From: Agelas oroides | Taxonomy: Eukaryota; Porifera; Demospongiae; Agelasida; Agelasidae | Direction of reading: 5' to 3' | Assembly (NCBI GenBank): GCA_949130485.1 | Contig: OX422193.1 | Location: forward strand, 4,260,871-4,324,870 | DNA: 64,000 nt | In this document: positions 1 to 11,402 of the stretch, in pieces | How the letters are laid out: each line of letters begins with the position of its first letter | Numbering within the stretch: the stretch's first letter is position 1 | Position numbers and translations under genes: made by a program | The notes under the pieces: model-generated | The model's database searches: none | Seen by the model: only the letters and a program-made list of their open reading frames with translations | What the model was told of the DNA's origin: nothing

Positions 1-194
1 AATTTAAGAGGATTCACAGTGGTGGCCATGGTGATGAAGTCAGGCTTATGTTTACATATGAAATGGTAAGACTGTTACGTATCTCTAGCTACTTGCACAC
101 TTGAAAGGCACATACAAGAGTAGAGGCTAACTGCTGGACAGAACTATAATGACGATTGATGAGCTTGATGCCATGCACCATCAGGAATGTACTT

Positions 195-344
195 CGTGTG
201 TGTGTGTGTGTTGTGTGTGTGTGTGTTGTGTGTGTGTGTGTGCCTGTGTGTGTGTTGTGTGTGTGTGTGCCTGTGTGTGTGTGTGTGCCTGTGTGTGTGT
301 GTCTGTGTGTGTGTGCCTGTGTGTGTGTGTGTCTGTGTGTGTGT
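195..344. repeat. (GT)n microsatellite with CC interruptions
   Basis: About 150 bp of alternating GT broken at intervals by TT or CC. All reading frames across it are low-complexity Cys/Val or His/Thr and are not genes. Confidence 0.95.
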
Positions 345-789
345 AAACACAGCCGACGTCAGCAGTGCTAAGGCATCTATAATTGATGATAAGCACAGCG
401 GCATCACATTATTAATAGCTGCAGGCGATATCACCAAACAAACCTGTATACAAACGCTGTCCCATTTCCCTGTAACTATCCTTGAAAAAGCTTACCACCG
501 ATGAGCGAAACGTTGGGCCTCACAACGTGAAAATCAAAGTTTTTCTAAACCCCACCTACTGGTCAACTTATGTACCGCAGCGCGCGTATTTTTTTTTTTG
601 ACGCACTTTCGACTTAGTCTCTGGACAGCAATGCATATGCGCATGCGCAGTGCCACACCCTCTGTGTACTTAGACCTTTGAGAAGGGGCGTGTTGAACAT
701 GATGGACTGCCAAGAAGACTGCAGTTAGAAAGATAGCTACTCCTCAGGTGATTTTTAGCAACAAAGAACTACAGCCTATAACTACAATG

Positions 790-1487
790 TAGAATAACCC
801 ATCCGTTATCGGACACCATCACGCGGACAGCACGATATCTCTCGGACTGCTGAACGCTATGCGTCCGTACTTGGGACGCTTCTTCACATCATCAAGACAA
901 ACAAGATAGATAACTGCCAGACTCACTCGATTAAGATCTATGCAGTCACAGCTGTAAAAGTAGCAATTGTCCGAACCATCGGTACTCGGAAAGTGACCCC
1001 TAACTGCGGACTATGTTTCTGTAGGGTTTTAGCAAATAGGTTACAGCTGCGCTACACACAAATAGCTAGCTAGCACTCCGATGTTCGATCGGAGCGTACT
1101 CTCGACCCGGAAGCCACGGCAATGTTTGCGTACATGCATGCGGCTATGCAGGCGCTCGTTGGAGGGGGGCTTACAACCAACTCAATGTAAACAGCTTGGG
1201 TCAATGTCAACACTGCCTACAACATCTCGCAAACCGAACGGGAGTGGTTTGCCCTAGCACATGGCGCGCCTTCGAAACGAAATATATATTAAATAGGGGA
1301 AGTGTGGAACGAGGAAATGGGAACTGGGGAACTAGGACATGGAAAGAAGAAATTCATTGATTATGTCACGGTCTAGCTAGAGTAGGTCAGATCAGCTAGC
1401 AGCTATACAACCTTTAAAGATTTGTTGTCCGACACTTTGATGGTGTCCAGAATTAAGTGGTGTCCGGTGATTGATGAGCTACTCTAC
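790..1487. mobile_element. Insertion splitting the left arm of the 617-3510 element
   Basis: This ~700-bp block is absent from the partner arm at 3336/3337. Its ends carry a short inverted motif, CGGACACCA near 809 and TGGTGTCCG near 1460, fitting a small TIR element. No coding frame of note is present. Confidence 0.45.
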
Positions 1488-1925
1488 TTCTAGTGAACTG
1501 TGAGCAAGACTGGAAAGCATCTGGCCACTGTTCCCTCCTCTAGAAAATTACCCAAGGACTGAATCATGATAGTGCGTCATATAGTCTATTCTAGCCATTA
1601 AGACATTCCAACGACTTGGAAACTCTTAGGGAATGCTGTCCCAGGAATGGGCAGCAATTAGAACTATCTTGCGTTTACCTGATGAGGAACAGAAAGGACC
1701 CAGAGATTCGCACTGATTGAGATTTCATTCTGTGGGGTTTTGAAGCAGTAGGGCCATACCAAATTGATTCTATGTTTCACAGATTGCTTAGGTCAGAAAC
1801 ATGACCCGGTAGGCAGGCAAAAATGAATAAATAAAAATGACCAAACTTCTCATGAATTTAATTAGATGCCACTCGGCCACACAAAACTGCTCGCCATCCT
1901 CCATTCTTGCCACATGGTGAGTACT

Positions 1926-2008
1926 TAGCCTCGTTCCCAGGCCTTCGTGCATTCATCGCTTGCAGTAAGAGCTAGTGACGAATGCGCAAAGGCCTGGGAA
2001 CGAAGCTA
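1926..2008. mobile_element. Foldback MITE, TAGCCTCGTTCCCAGGCC family
   Basis: The block starts TAGCCTCGTTCCCAGGCC and ends with nearly the reverse complement, so the whole ~83 bp can fold into a hairpin. Further copies lie at 21952-22068, 40014-40117 and 63628-63722. Confidence 0.8.
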
Positions 2009-2418
2009 GAGTGTACTGGATTACGTGAACATATTAATACATTTTGTTTTCAATTTTCAAGAAAAAAGACCCGGCCAGATCCGTGAAACATAAAATCAAT
2101 TTGGTATGGCCTAGTTTCTAGAGGGTCTGGGAACAAGACTATTGAAGCAGTGAGACGGAATGTTTTGCCTGTCGGTACATGAGTGTAGGGAATCACTGAT
2201 ATATTGGAATTTGGAAAGTGAAAACACTGCGACCTTGTTATAGACAATTTTGACACACTTTTACTAGACAAATTTGAATCTTGCAATGTTTCAACTGCCA
2301 ATTTGCAATCTCCATCAGCATTTTTTTTTGAGCCTGATGAAGACATTGCAATCATAAACTTGTCCAGTGAAAGTCTGTCAAACCTTGTCCATTGGTCATG
2401 CACAATGCCCGAACAATA

Positions 2419-2535
2419 GCCCCATTTACACTAGCACTTTAAACTACTTTCAAATCAGTTTCAAATTTGTTTAGGGCAGCTGTGTAAACTTTTAACCGAT
2501 TTGAAACCAGTCTAATTGTTAAATGTAAACAGGGC
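2419..2535. mobile_element. Small TA-flanked MITE
   Basis: A 117-bp block starts GCCCCATTTACA and ends TGTAAACAGGGC, imperfect inverted ends, with TA on both sides (2417-2418 and 2536-2537). A TA duplication suggests a Tc1/mariner-like mobiliser. There is no coding content. Confidence 0.6.
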
Positions 2536-2835
2536 TAATGCAAACAGTCTTGATTATCAGTTGATAAAGGATGCCAACTAAAAAAAATCTTCCAAGGACG
2601 TCAGTGATGATTGACTAATGTGTTTATTTGTAGGTGTAGCTGATGATTAAGGTCATACCAGTGTAGTTTTATGTTGGTCAGACCTGGCCGACCCAAATAT
2701 TGGCTAATGCTATACACTCAAACATTATCCACGCAGAAGATGACACCACTCTGACAAAGTCAGCTTGCAGATTCATACGCACTCTGTAGACAATAATTTT
2801 AAATAGGCCTGAAGATCAAACAAAAGGCCAAGATT

Positions 2836-3035
2836 GTCAACTGTAGACGGGGTGACTCTTTTGGAGAGCTGTTAGTCTAAGGTGGCAGATACTTTCCAGT
2901 CATGTTCACAGTTCACTGATAGTGCATTGTATAGACTGAAATTTTTGATGTTAAAGGTCCTCTGAAGGATAGCTTCCTTTCCAATTGTCATCTTCATAGT
3001 ATCGTTTGGCTCGATCATGTTCAATCAACATGATG
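2836..3035. repeat. Diverged direct copy of the 3285-3440 arm
   Basis: The order of motifs (tttccagtc...gttcacagttcactg..., ...tcgatcatgttcaa) repeats that of 3285-3440 in the same orientation with many substitutions. The right arm of the long-TIR element thus contains an older tandem duplication. Confidence 0.6.
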
Positions 3036-3785
3036 ACACACTCTCACACCATTGCCAGCCACCACAATACATAGCAGTTCAATAGTCGGCTCAGTGTCAA
3101 TCTCTGGGTCCTTTCTGTGCTTCATCAGGTAAACGCAAGATAGTTCCAATTGCTGCCCATTCCTGGGACAACATTCCCTGAGAGTTTCCAGGTTGTTGGA
3201 ATGTCTTAAAGGCTAGAATAGACTGTATGACGCATTATCATGATTGTCCTTGGCTAATTTTCTAGAGGAGACAACAGAGATGGAACAGGGTCAGATGCTT
3301 TCCAGTCTTGCTCACAGTTCACTAGAAGTACATTGTAGTTATAGGCTGAAGTTCTTTGTTGCTAAAAATCACCTGAGGAGTAGCTCTCTTTCTAACTGCA
3401 GTCTTCTTGACAGTCGTTTGCTCGATCATGTTCAACACGCCCTTCTCAAAGGTCTAACTACACAGAGGGTGTGGCACTGCGCATGCGCATATGCGTTGCT
3501 GTCCAGAGACTGCATGTAAGTCTGTAGCGGCTCCATTAGGGCACATGCCATGCCACGTTAGGGCAACCAAAATGAATACGATTTAAAACGCACGCATGCG
3601 CGCGATTTTTGTACGTTGTGCACTATTTGGGTATCCCGAAGTTGCTGCAATACGCATAGTCTGGATTGTGCAGCTGTTATTGTACAAAAATTTGGAAGAG
3701 ACTGTAATCTGGCTTACGTTTTTATCATAAGGCTAAACTAAAATATGCAACGAGTCAGTTATAAATTTTTAACTGTAGACAACTG

Positions 3786-4080
3786 ATTTTTTCAGTCATT
3801 TTATAACATTGGACTCAATAAAATTGACACAGTTTCAAAACTCACAGAAATAATTCAAAAAGTTGCCGTAAATGATCACATTGGAGTACATATGCAGGCC
3901 TGTTATAACTATTAATGATGATGCTAGGATAGATCAATTGATTTTTCAGTCATTTTTATAACATTGGACTTAATAAAATTGACACAGTTTCAAAAATCAC
4001 AGAAAGAATTCAAAAAGTTAGTGTAAATGATCACATCTGAGTACATATGTAGGGCTGTAATAACTATTAATGCTAGGACA
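3786..4080. repeat. Tandem duplication, two ~150-bp copies
   Basis: Two adjacent copies both run from a TTTTTCAGTCATTTT motif through TAAAATTGACACAGTTTC to AACTATTAATG. They differ by small substitutions and one ~10-bp indel. Noncoding. Confidence 0.85.
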
Positions 4081-4096
4081 AAGAATATAGCTGACT

Positions 4097-5516
4097 TCAT
4101 GACTGTTGTAGTGTTTGTTGGTGAAGGATAGCAGCCATCGCCTGTGTAATGGTGAAGATTATCAGTTCGTCAGTAAACTAGGTATCATTATAGCAACAAA
4201 CTAACTGTGTATGCAAGTAATTAGGCTTCAATCTAGTCTAACAGTGAATAAATTATTGCAATGCAAATAAATAGCTTTACCTCGGGCCATAGGATCTCCC
4301 GTGTCAGAATACCAGAAGGAACACAGTGGTTTCTGGTTTCTCTTTGATTATGAGCAATGGCTTGAAGGAAGTGTAGCACTTCATTCACCTATAGTAAGCA
4401 GGTGAAAATGAAGAATGCTGCATTTTGTGTACTCATAGTTGCTTACAATAATCGGGTTTGAAAGGGGCAGTGTATCATTTGGAATTGCAGTCAGTTTCCT
4501 AGAACTGCATGTTGACAGGTTGATATAGTAGTGACTTCTATGTGGGTTACCGGCCACATTCTGTAGATGACCCTGTAGTAATGTAATAAACACATGTATA
4601 GCCACCCTGAAGCTGTTGTTTGGTATGGACTTACCTCAGCCTTTTTCAGGGCTGCAATTATGGTACCCCGAGGTATGTTTCCATCCCTGAAAAATGATAC
4701 AGATAGCATTAATTTTGCAATAGAAATAATTCCTTGCGTGGATCACACCACAGAATAGCGCCAGGAGCAAACAGTAAATGGTTTACTTGATAGGTATGCC
4801 AAGTGCTGATGACTGTAAAATTCTCTTCAGTGCCTTTATGTATGATTCTTTGGGTGTGGTGTAAGTCAAAATCCTCTCTTCTGGAGTAGCTAAGCTTTCT
4901 GGCCAGAAATCAGGAACAAGCATGTCATTCTCACCTGTGGATATCATGGTACAGTATATCACATTATGCTGCTACCAGTATTTTACACATATAATGATAT
5001 ACCAATATTTGGTAAAGCTTGTTCATCTTCCGAACTGGTAAGCTCATCCTCAGATGTCCCATCATCATCTGAAGGGCAGTGTAAATGTAAATATAGTTTG
5101 GACACCTTAAGATATTTTGTGGTTTCTAACCTGAGCTGTGTAGGGTTATCTGTTGCTTATGTTTTGGTGAATTGGGCTGTAAATACAGGAGACACACATT
5201 CTTCACTTTTCAGATGCATGGGGCAAGTGGGACAAATAAGCATCCAGCAAGAAAACATGACAAGGTAATGTACCTTTTCAGTCTTTGTTATATCTACATT
5301 CAGTGTATCCCTGAACTCTTCAACAAGTTCTTTCCTAGCCTCAGTTGGGACAAATGATTCACTAACACTCGAGCTATAAAGAGAAAGTATTCACACTGAT
5401 GTATATGTAGGTGTGTAAAATATAAGTGTACCTTGTCAATAGTTTCTGCAGTAACCATTTTCTGAGGCTACCACCATCTCCCACAAAGTGAAATGGCAAC
5501 TTCATCATTGCACACT
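4097..5516 (-). CDS. Spliced gene A, eight 3'-terminal exons, unknown function
   Basis: Eight minus-strand exons can be joined: 5516-5432, 5373-5274, 5176-5131, 5068-5003, 4934-4787, 4686-4635, 4388-4281 and 4141-4097, the last ending in TGA. Every intron starts GT and ends AG and all seven internal phases agree (2,0,1,1,2,0,0), which is hard to get by chance. The first exon seen enters in phase 1, so the 5' end is missing. The product starts near MMKLPFHFVGDGGSLRKW and has a helical basic/acidic part with FVPTEARKELVEEF, a Ser/Asp/Glu-rich acidic linker (DDDGTSEDELTSSEDE), then PDFWPESLATPEERIL and DGNIPRGTIIAALKKAE, and ends HQQTLQQS. I recognise no domain. It lies inside the candidate outer inverted-repeat element, so it could be element-borne or a host gene in a repeat-rich locus. 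Exon structure confident, function unknown. Confidence 0.65.
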
Positions 5517-5540
5517 CTGCAAACTGTCAGTAACTGCATT

Positions 5541-6990
5541 TATATCACTGAGCCTTGTGATGCAGGATTCCTTGTACAGCTCTTTCTAGCTTCATGTAAT
5601 CTCCTATATGTTGCTTGCCCTAATGTGGCAAGCACCTGGTGGGGTGCCTGGTTAGGGCAGATCTCATTGCAAGATTTCCTGTATAACTCTTTCTAGCCTC
5701 ATGCAATCTCGTATATGCTGCTTGCCCTAATGTACATGTGGCAAGCACCATGCAGGGTGGCAAGCACCATGCAGGGTGCCTGGTTAGGGGCGTCTCTAAT
5801 CGCTGGACTGGAATATGGAACGGAATGATGGAATGGAAAATGGAATGGAACAGTGAAAGTACATAGTTACAGCTAACTCGTGTAACTGGCACTGCTCAGT
5901 CTAGGTTGAACTACCTAGTCTATATCCAGGGCTGTTATCTCACTGCAGAAGCTTTATGAACAAGTACGGCATTGCCCACCGTCATGCTTCATTATCCTAG
6001 CATGGTACCGTTGCTGGCTCATCGTCAGATGCTTTGTTATTCTAGTTTTGCAAGCCTGACTCTCGAACGAAAAACAAGGGTCTGGCTTCGCAAGACCATA
6101 GTTATAGTCTTCGTAGACAAACTTGAATGTGCTTGATGGCAGAAATTAGAGCTCGATCCTCAGTTTCTTCGCTTCGGTCTTGTCTGTGCACCTCAATCCT
6201 TGGTCACACAACCGCAGCAGTAGCAGCCTTCCTTTACAGTAGTAAGCGTGACTCCTATGTATGGTACTGTAGCTGGTCTTCGGGGACTCCGAGTTCTGAC
6301 CGTGATACCAGACAAGGAAGAATGCTGCCAACATGCACTGGACTTGCTCATACAGCCTCTGCGGTGAGATAAGAGCCCTAGACACATAGTAGCTAGCTCA
6401 ACCTTGAAGAACAGCGCCAGCTACACGAGTTAGCTGTAACTATGTACATTCACCGTTCCATTCCATTTTCCATTCCACCGTTCCATTCCATATTCCATTC
6501 CAGCGATTAGAGACACCCCCTGGTTAGGGCAATACTGGAGATTACTACTAAAATCCATCACTTGTGATGCAGGATTCTTTGTACAGCTCTTTCTAGCTTC
6601 ATGTAATCTCCTATATGTTGCTTGCCCTAATGTGGCGAGTACCATGCAGGGTGCCTGGTTAGGGCAAAACTGGAGATTACTACTAAAATCCATCACTTTT
6701 GATGCAGGATTCTTTGTACATAGCTTCATGTAATCATATACGTTGCTTGCCCTAATGTGGCAAGCACCTGGTGGGGTGCCTGGTTAGGGCAGATCTCATT
6801 ACTTGTGATGCAGGATTTCATGTATAACTCTTTCTAGCCTCATGCAATGTCGTATAATTATGTTGCTTGCCCTAATGTGGCAAGTACCATGCAGATTGCC
6901 TGGTTAGGGCAGAGCTGTAGATTAGTACTAAAATTCATGACTTTTTATGCAGTTCTTCACAGTATATATAACAGGCCATTATTCTAGCTT
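5541..6990. repeat. Tandem array, ~107-124-bp unit, split by an insertion
   Basis: Units contain CTTGCCCTAATGTGGCAAG, GCCTGGTTAGGGC, TTTCTAGCTTCATG and a CTATATG-like end. The CTTGCCCTAAT mark recurs at about 5614, 5721, 6621, 6745 and 6866. The ~900-bp gap between the second and third marks is explained by the 5788-6518 insertion. Each unit holds a small inverted pair (GCCCTAAT.../...TTAGGGC). Degraded units continue to about 7050. Confidence 0.8.
5788..6518. mobile_element. MULE-like element with ~110-bp TIRs and 9-bp TSD
   Basis: The left end GGGCGTCTCTAATCGCTGG pairs with the right end CCAGCGATTAGAGACACCC. Similarity continues inward for about 110 bp through GGAATGG-type repeats to the CTAACTCGTGTA motif. 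The 9-bp direct repeat CCTGGTTAG flanks it exactly (5779-5787 and 6519-6527). Long TIRs with a 9-bp duplication are the Mutator-like signature. The interior contains a further inverted pair and no transposase, so it is non-autonomous. Confidence 0.8.
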
Positions 6991-7431
6991 CATGCAGTCT
7001 CATATATGTAGTTTGCCTTAATACACTAGGTGGAGTGTCTGGTATAAGGGGCGAGCTGGAGATTAGTGCAGGAAGCCACTACGTTCAGTGTAGGACTTAC
7101 TCCGCATATAGTTCATTTCCAACTTCCAGTCCTATATGTCCTTTGTTGCGTGTATAACTAGCTGAGGTCTTGAAGAAACTTGTTCAGTGTTCTTCACAGC
7201 TCAGCTTATGCTACAGTCTTCCACACGTTGCTTGATCAAGTAATTGTAAGGTAGGCAGGACCCAGATAGGGTCTGACTCGGGGAGAATTATTCCAGCTAG
7301 GGCGTATTATGTCCGCGCTAATAGAACATGCGCATGCGTGCGTTTTAAATCGTATTCATTTTGGTTGCCCTAACGCGGCATGTGCCCTAACGGGACTGCT
7401 ACATAAGTCGAAAGTGCGTCCAATACGCCCG

Positions 7432-7602
7432 CAGCGCCGCAGAGATGACGTCAACTCTGATACGAACTACGGTCAAGACTACATCGAGGAACGCACTCCA
7501 ATCACTTCCCCAGAGATATTATTCGAGCCTCCCCAGAGCAGGATGACAGCGTCAACACTGTACAAGAGACGCCAAACAGACAATTTAGGCTGTTCCTCTC
7601 GG
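7432..7602 (+). CDS. Possible internal exon, unknown product
   Basis: After an AG near 7431 a frame stays open as DDVNSDTNYGQDYIEERTP... through SPEILFEPPQSRMTAS to LGCSSR, followed by GTAATG as a candidate donor at 7603. Composition is protein-like and hydrophilic. No partner exon with matching phase was found; a Ser/Pro-rich frame at 7705-7860 resembles it loosely (PIPASPELFSPTP). It could be a chance frame. Confidence 0.3.
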
Positions 7603-7605
7603 TAA

Positions 7606-8560
7606 TGCCTTGCATGCCCCGTACAAATAGTTTAGAATATATTAACCGTACACATAGCCCTTCCCCCCTATTGTTTAGCCCCACACCCACCCCGAACCCA
7701 GCCCATGTCCCTACCCCTAACTCCCTCCAGGACCAGCCACCTCCCCCCCCAACTTAGCCCCACCAATAGTCCAACCTCTTTCTGTAGCACTAACTTACAA
7801 CATGAAGAACCCATTCCAGCATCCCCTGAACTATTCAGCCCCACCCCCACAAGTAGCACAGCCCTGAACAAGTGGCCATCGCCCCCCCCCCCCCCCCCCC
7901 CCCCTCCCCCCCAACGATCCCCGCGCATTGGGAGAAGACACAGACTACATAATTACGCAAGCCTTGCTTCAACAAATGGGAGCTACAATGTGCGTAGCAG
8001 TGTATGCACTCCCCCACCTGACACCCCGACCCAATTATGGAAAAACAGCGCATGAATGTGAAAACATACAGAAATGATTACTGATTACATAAAGGTCATA
8101 GTACAAGCACAAGACCTGTGGTCACCTTACAAGTTCAAAGCACCACAGTGCCAAAAACGGTTTTTGTGGCACTGCCAACATATCACATATATTGCCAGCA
8201 TGGTAACAGTTTACATAGGCACACTACGCATTGGAAATACGTCAACTCATACAACAAGTGAGTTATTGCTTTGGCTTATATCGTGCCACATGTCAGGTTG
8301 TGGGCTCTACGTCACGACCGTGCCAATAACTTCCGTGTGGCATTCAAGCCCATACAATAACTATACATATATGTCCTGACATTTCCAGTAACTGATTGTG
8401 ACCTTGTGACGTGTGTACTTGTTTTGTTAATACTAGCTAAGTTGTGAAACTCTGGCATTGAATCTGTACACTTCCGGCGACTAGGATAACTAGGAAAGTT
8501 TTTGACTGACTAAGCAGCAGGGTATCCATAGGGAAGGGGAACTGGGTCTCTAGAACTCAC
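7606..8560. other. Noncoding stretch with poly-C tract and short hairpin
   Basis: Holds Pro/Ser-rich low-complexity frames, an interrupted C tract at about 7881-7912, and a short hairpin near 8147-8176 (CAGTGCC...GGCACTG). Nothing that can be supported as a gene. Confidence 0.6.
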
Positions 8561-8599
8561 CAGCTATTACGTAGTATTGACCTCCCATTGAATTCACGG

Positions 8600-8890
8600 T
8601 TAATTGTAACAATAGAAGACACATAGCGGACCTGGCATGGGACTCATTAGCTGCAATATATACAGATAAATGGGAAAAGGAAGTGTGGGACATCAAGGCA
8701 GTACAATCTACTAGTGGGGGGTGTTTATCCGTATATAGAGTTCTTAAGCCCAACCCAGGTACAGAGAATTATGTGATGGAACACCTTCCAGTGAATGTTC
8801 GGAGAGTTGTAGCAGGTCTCAGGATGGGATGCCTACCTCTCGAGGTGGAGTGGGTGCCAGGAGAAGGCTTCTGTGTTCCTGTGTAGTCTG
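8600..8890 (+). pseudogene. C-terminal LINE reverse-transcriptase ORF fragment
   Basis: The frame reads ...KWEKEVWDIKAVQST...YRVLKPNPGTENY..., then LPVNVRRVVAGLRMGC and GFCVPV before a stop at 8884-8886. The spacing R-R-x-x-x-x-L-R-x-G-C with a following Cys is the pattern found after the reverse transcriptase in many non-LTR elements. Only ~90 residues remain and no upstream RT is visible. This family call is from memory of the pattern. Confidence 0.45.
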
Positions 8891-9391
8891 TCCCCTAGTG
8901 TACTCTGAAGAGTCCCAGGGGAAGGCTTATCTGTCCTCTGCGTAGTCTGTGTACAAAGCTTGCCTGAGTGGGCTTGAATGTTTGTGAGTGTGGTGGAAAG
9001 GCAGAGAGCCATCCTGGAAGACGGGTATCATCACACAGTTGTCTGGCAAAGGTAATGTAGAAAGCTGACTTTTCGGGCTTGTAGGTCCCACCCGATTTTA
9101 TGCTAGCGGGAATGTGTGTAACTTGGCTCCATTCTAGGGGCAATGACAGGGAGTAGGTTTGTGGGCATAACTCCCTGGCCTGGAGGTGAGCGGGAAAAAC
9201 CATACATAGTTTTGTAGGGGGTGAGTTGAGCTTTCTGAAACTGGGCTCAGTTTTGGTTGGTTTGAGTGGAGGTGTGTCGAATTTTTCTTGAAAGCCAGCA
9301 TAGCCAAAATGACTGTTTTTGAGGTCAAATGTGTGTTTTGGCCTGTAGACTGGAATTGAAGTGGTGCCAGGACAAATCCATATGTAAAGTT

Positions 9392-9418
9392 TTGTGTGTG
9401 TGTGTGTGTGTGTGTGTG
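9392..9418. repeat. (GT)n microsatellite
   Basis: Uninterrupted GT dinucleotides, about 13 units. Confidence 0.9.
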
Positions 9419-9580
9419 GATGATGTGGTCAGACTGGGGGTGGAGCCTTGGAGAGGGTGCAAATCTATATTTTAGCTGAGGGACTAAAAATTTTGGCATT
9501 ATCAGGTAGAGAAAGCAGATTGGTACAAACTTTTTGTGAATCTTGTGTACACTTAGACATTGCCCATCCATCTGTCCAAC

Positions 9581-10087
9581 CAGGGCTGTAGCCATCAAAT
9601 TTGGAGTGGTCAGGTTAGTGTTGCGTGCTTACGCACGCAACAGCTAGGAGAGTCTGGGGGCATGCCCCCCCAGAAAATTTTTGGAATTTAGAGGCTATGA
9701 GGTTGCTTCTGAGACCATTTTTGGGCCAAAACGATGTTTCACGGAGGCCAGACGACAGAGTTTTACATGCATGAACATCTACCCTTTCTGCCCGTTGCAC
9801 CATATAGCACTGCATGGTTTCGGCTTTCCGATCGTTCGCTAATCGCACAAGCCACACTCTTCGCCGATCGTTCGGTTGGAAGAACGGAAAATTGTTGGAA
9901 GACTCAGTCTTTCGCACTGTTCGCAGCCATCTCGTATTATGTTGCAACATGTCACCACGCTGTGTGCGTGCCATGGGCGTTTGCCGAGCATTGGCCCTAT
10001 TTGGCGACGCCAAGCTAGCCATGGGTGGGGCCCAGAAAAAGTGGTCTGGTTGAAACCGGACTAACCGGACCGGTGGCTACGGCCCTG
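9581..10087. mobile_element. 507-bp TIR element, hAT-like ends
   Basis: Begins CAGGGCTGTAGCCA and ends TGGCTACGGCCCTG, near-perfect 14-bp inverted ends with a CAGGG terminus as in hAT elements. No clear 8-bp duplication flanks it. The interior shares GCATGCCCCC...CTTACG... with 21880-21930 and a TTCTGAGACCAT block with 15600-15625. A 135-aa minus frame (9615-10022) is open but repeat-like, and I do not call it a gene. Confidence 0.6.
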
Positions 10088-11366
10088 CGACGGTCCACAT
10101 GACTTGGAGATTTGTGATTCAAGGTTGTCCTACCTTAAACAGCTGCAGTTAGCATGTATACTTTGCCAGTGGAAGTCAGAGCAGTGTTTCCCCACTGAAA
10201 GGTTAATTTGTAGTTTGTGGCCTTGTAGGTAACTTCCAAGTGTTACTAAGCTTCCATGCGAAGCCTCCTCCCACATCACAGCAAAAAATTTGCATAGTAC
10301 CTCACACCGCATTTTTATTTTGTGCCCAACCAACACTGTGTGTGTGTACGTGCATGTGTGTGTGTGCCTGTACCTGTGGGAAATCAAGAGGGCAAACCCA
10401 CATATGTACACCCACACTATACCATCACAGTAGGTATCACATTCTCTTACACAAACATTAGGGTGGAACTGGAATGTTCATTAGTGGTGGTTTTTCACAA
10501 CTAATGAACATTCTGCAGCTTGTAATCAAAACAGTTTTGTATTACCACTTAGCTACTACTTGCTGGAGTGTGTGCAAGGCCTAATCTAGCAAACTGACTT
10601 TTGTAGATACAAGTAGGACAATATTCCATCATTTAAAATGACATCCAATGGCTATGAGGGTGGATAGTCACACTTAGCTTGTCACCAGCCTCTTTTTGTA
10701 ATTCTATACTTCCTCGTGGTCCACAGCCAATTCAACTTACTTTCATGGCTGCCTCACGTTTATTGGAGACCATTGCCATACATCTGTTAGTGCTCTAGAA
10801 AGCATCTCTTAGGCCAAGCAAAATGATCATTAGTTTCTCGTCACTGCCATGCTGACTGTCATAAAGGATATACAAAGATATGTTTATTGAAACTGGCCTT
10901 ACAGATTGGAGTACTGTAGCAAATGAAGTTGCTACAAGAGCTGGGAATTGCATAGGTCACAGACAATTTATGAGTAAATTCTTGCAGTTTACATGACAAG
11001 GAAGGAACAATGCCTCTTTGGCACATGTACTTAGTACTTACCTGTTCAATGAAGCCTTGGAAACTGGAGTAACCACTCATGGCGTATTTCAACTTGAGTG
11101 GATTTTTCAGTGGTACCCCTACACATACACAGTGTAACTATCACAGTGTAACTATCACAATCACCACACCGAGTTAAAATGACTGGCTTGAGTGTCATTG
11201 TCCTCAGGGTGAGGAATGTTTCTTACATTTATGGGCCATGTTTATCACTTAAAAATCACTGGTTGCTTGATAGTTTGCCATATAAAGTACCTTGCATAGC
11301 AGGTCTGAGGTTAGAGAAATAGCCTAAGTATGAATGGCACATATCCATACACACATCAGAGAATAT

Positions 11367-11402
11367 CGTGTATGTGTGTGTGTGTGTGGGGGGGGGGGGG
11401 GG
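11367..11402. repeat. (GT)n followed by a G tract
   Basis: GT repeats run straight into about a dozen G residues. Confidence 0.9.

Larger units (their letters stand above)
617..3510. mobile_element. Long terminal-inverted-repeat element, nested
   Basis: Bases 617-789 (GTCTCTGGACAGCAA...) match the reverse complement of about 3337-3510 with few differences. After an interruption at 790-1487 the left arm resumes at 1488-1735 and pairs with 3103-3336. The element therefore has inverted arms of roughly 400 bp, one broken by a later insertion. The interior holds a foldback MITE, a TA-flanked MITE and a weak 117-aa minus-strand frame (2050-2403) that I do not recognise. No transposase is visible, so it is probably non-autonomous. 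Confidence 0.7.
572..7440. mobile_element. Candidate outer inverted-repeat element enclosing 0.6-7.4 kb
   Basis: The stretch GACGCACTTTCGACTTA near 600-616 is repeated in reverse complement near 7405-7421. Bases 3526-3605 (GTTAGGGCAACCAAAATG, then AATACGATTTAAAACGCACG) are the reverse complement of 7318-7390. Read together, one terminal inverted repeat appears split by the 617-3510 element, with its partner intact at 7318-7440. No target-site duplication could be fixed. Independent insertion of copies of one MITE family in opposite orientation is an alternative. Confidence 0.4.

Noticed and set aside
144..504. Overlapping Cys/Val and His/Thr-rich open frames
   Set aside because: They are translations of a (GT)n microsatellite in several frames; no codon bias, splice or start support. 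The same applies to frames at 11959-12223, 41772-42180 and 62008-62320.
9615..10022. 135-aa minus-strand ORF in the CAGGGC element
   Set aside because: Contains repeat-derived GGACPQTLLA also seen at 21868; both strands are open over the same interval and no start context or domain supports it.
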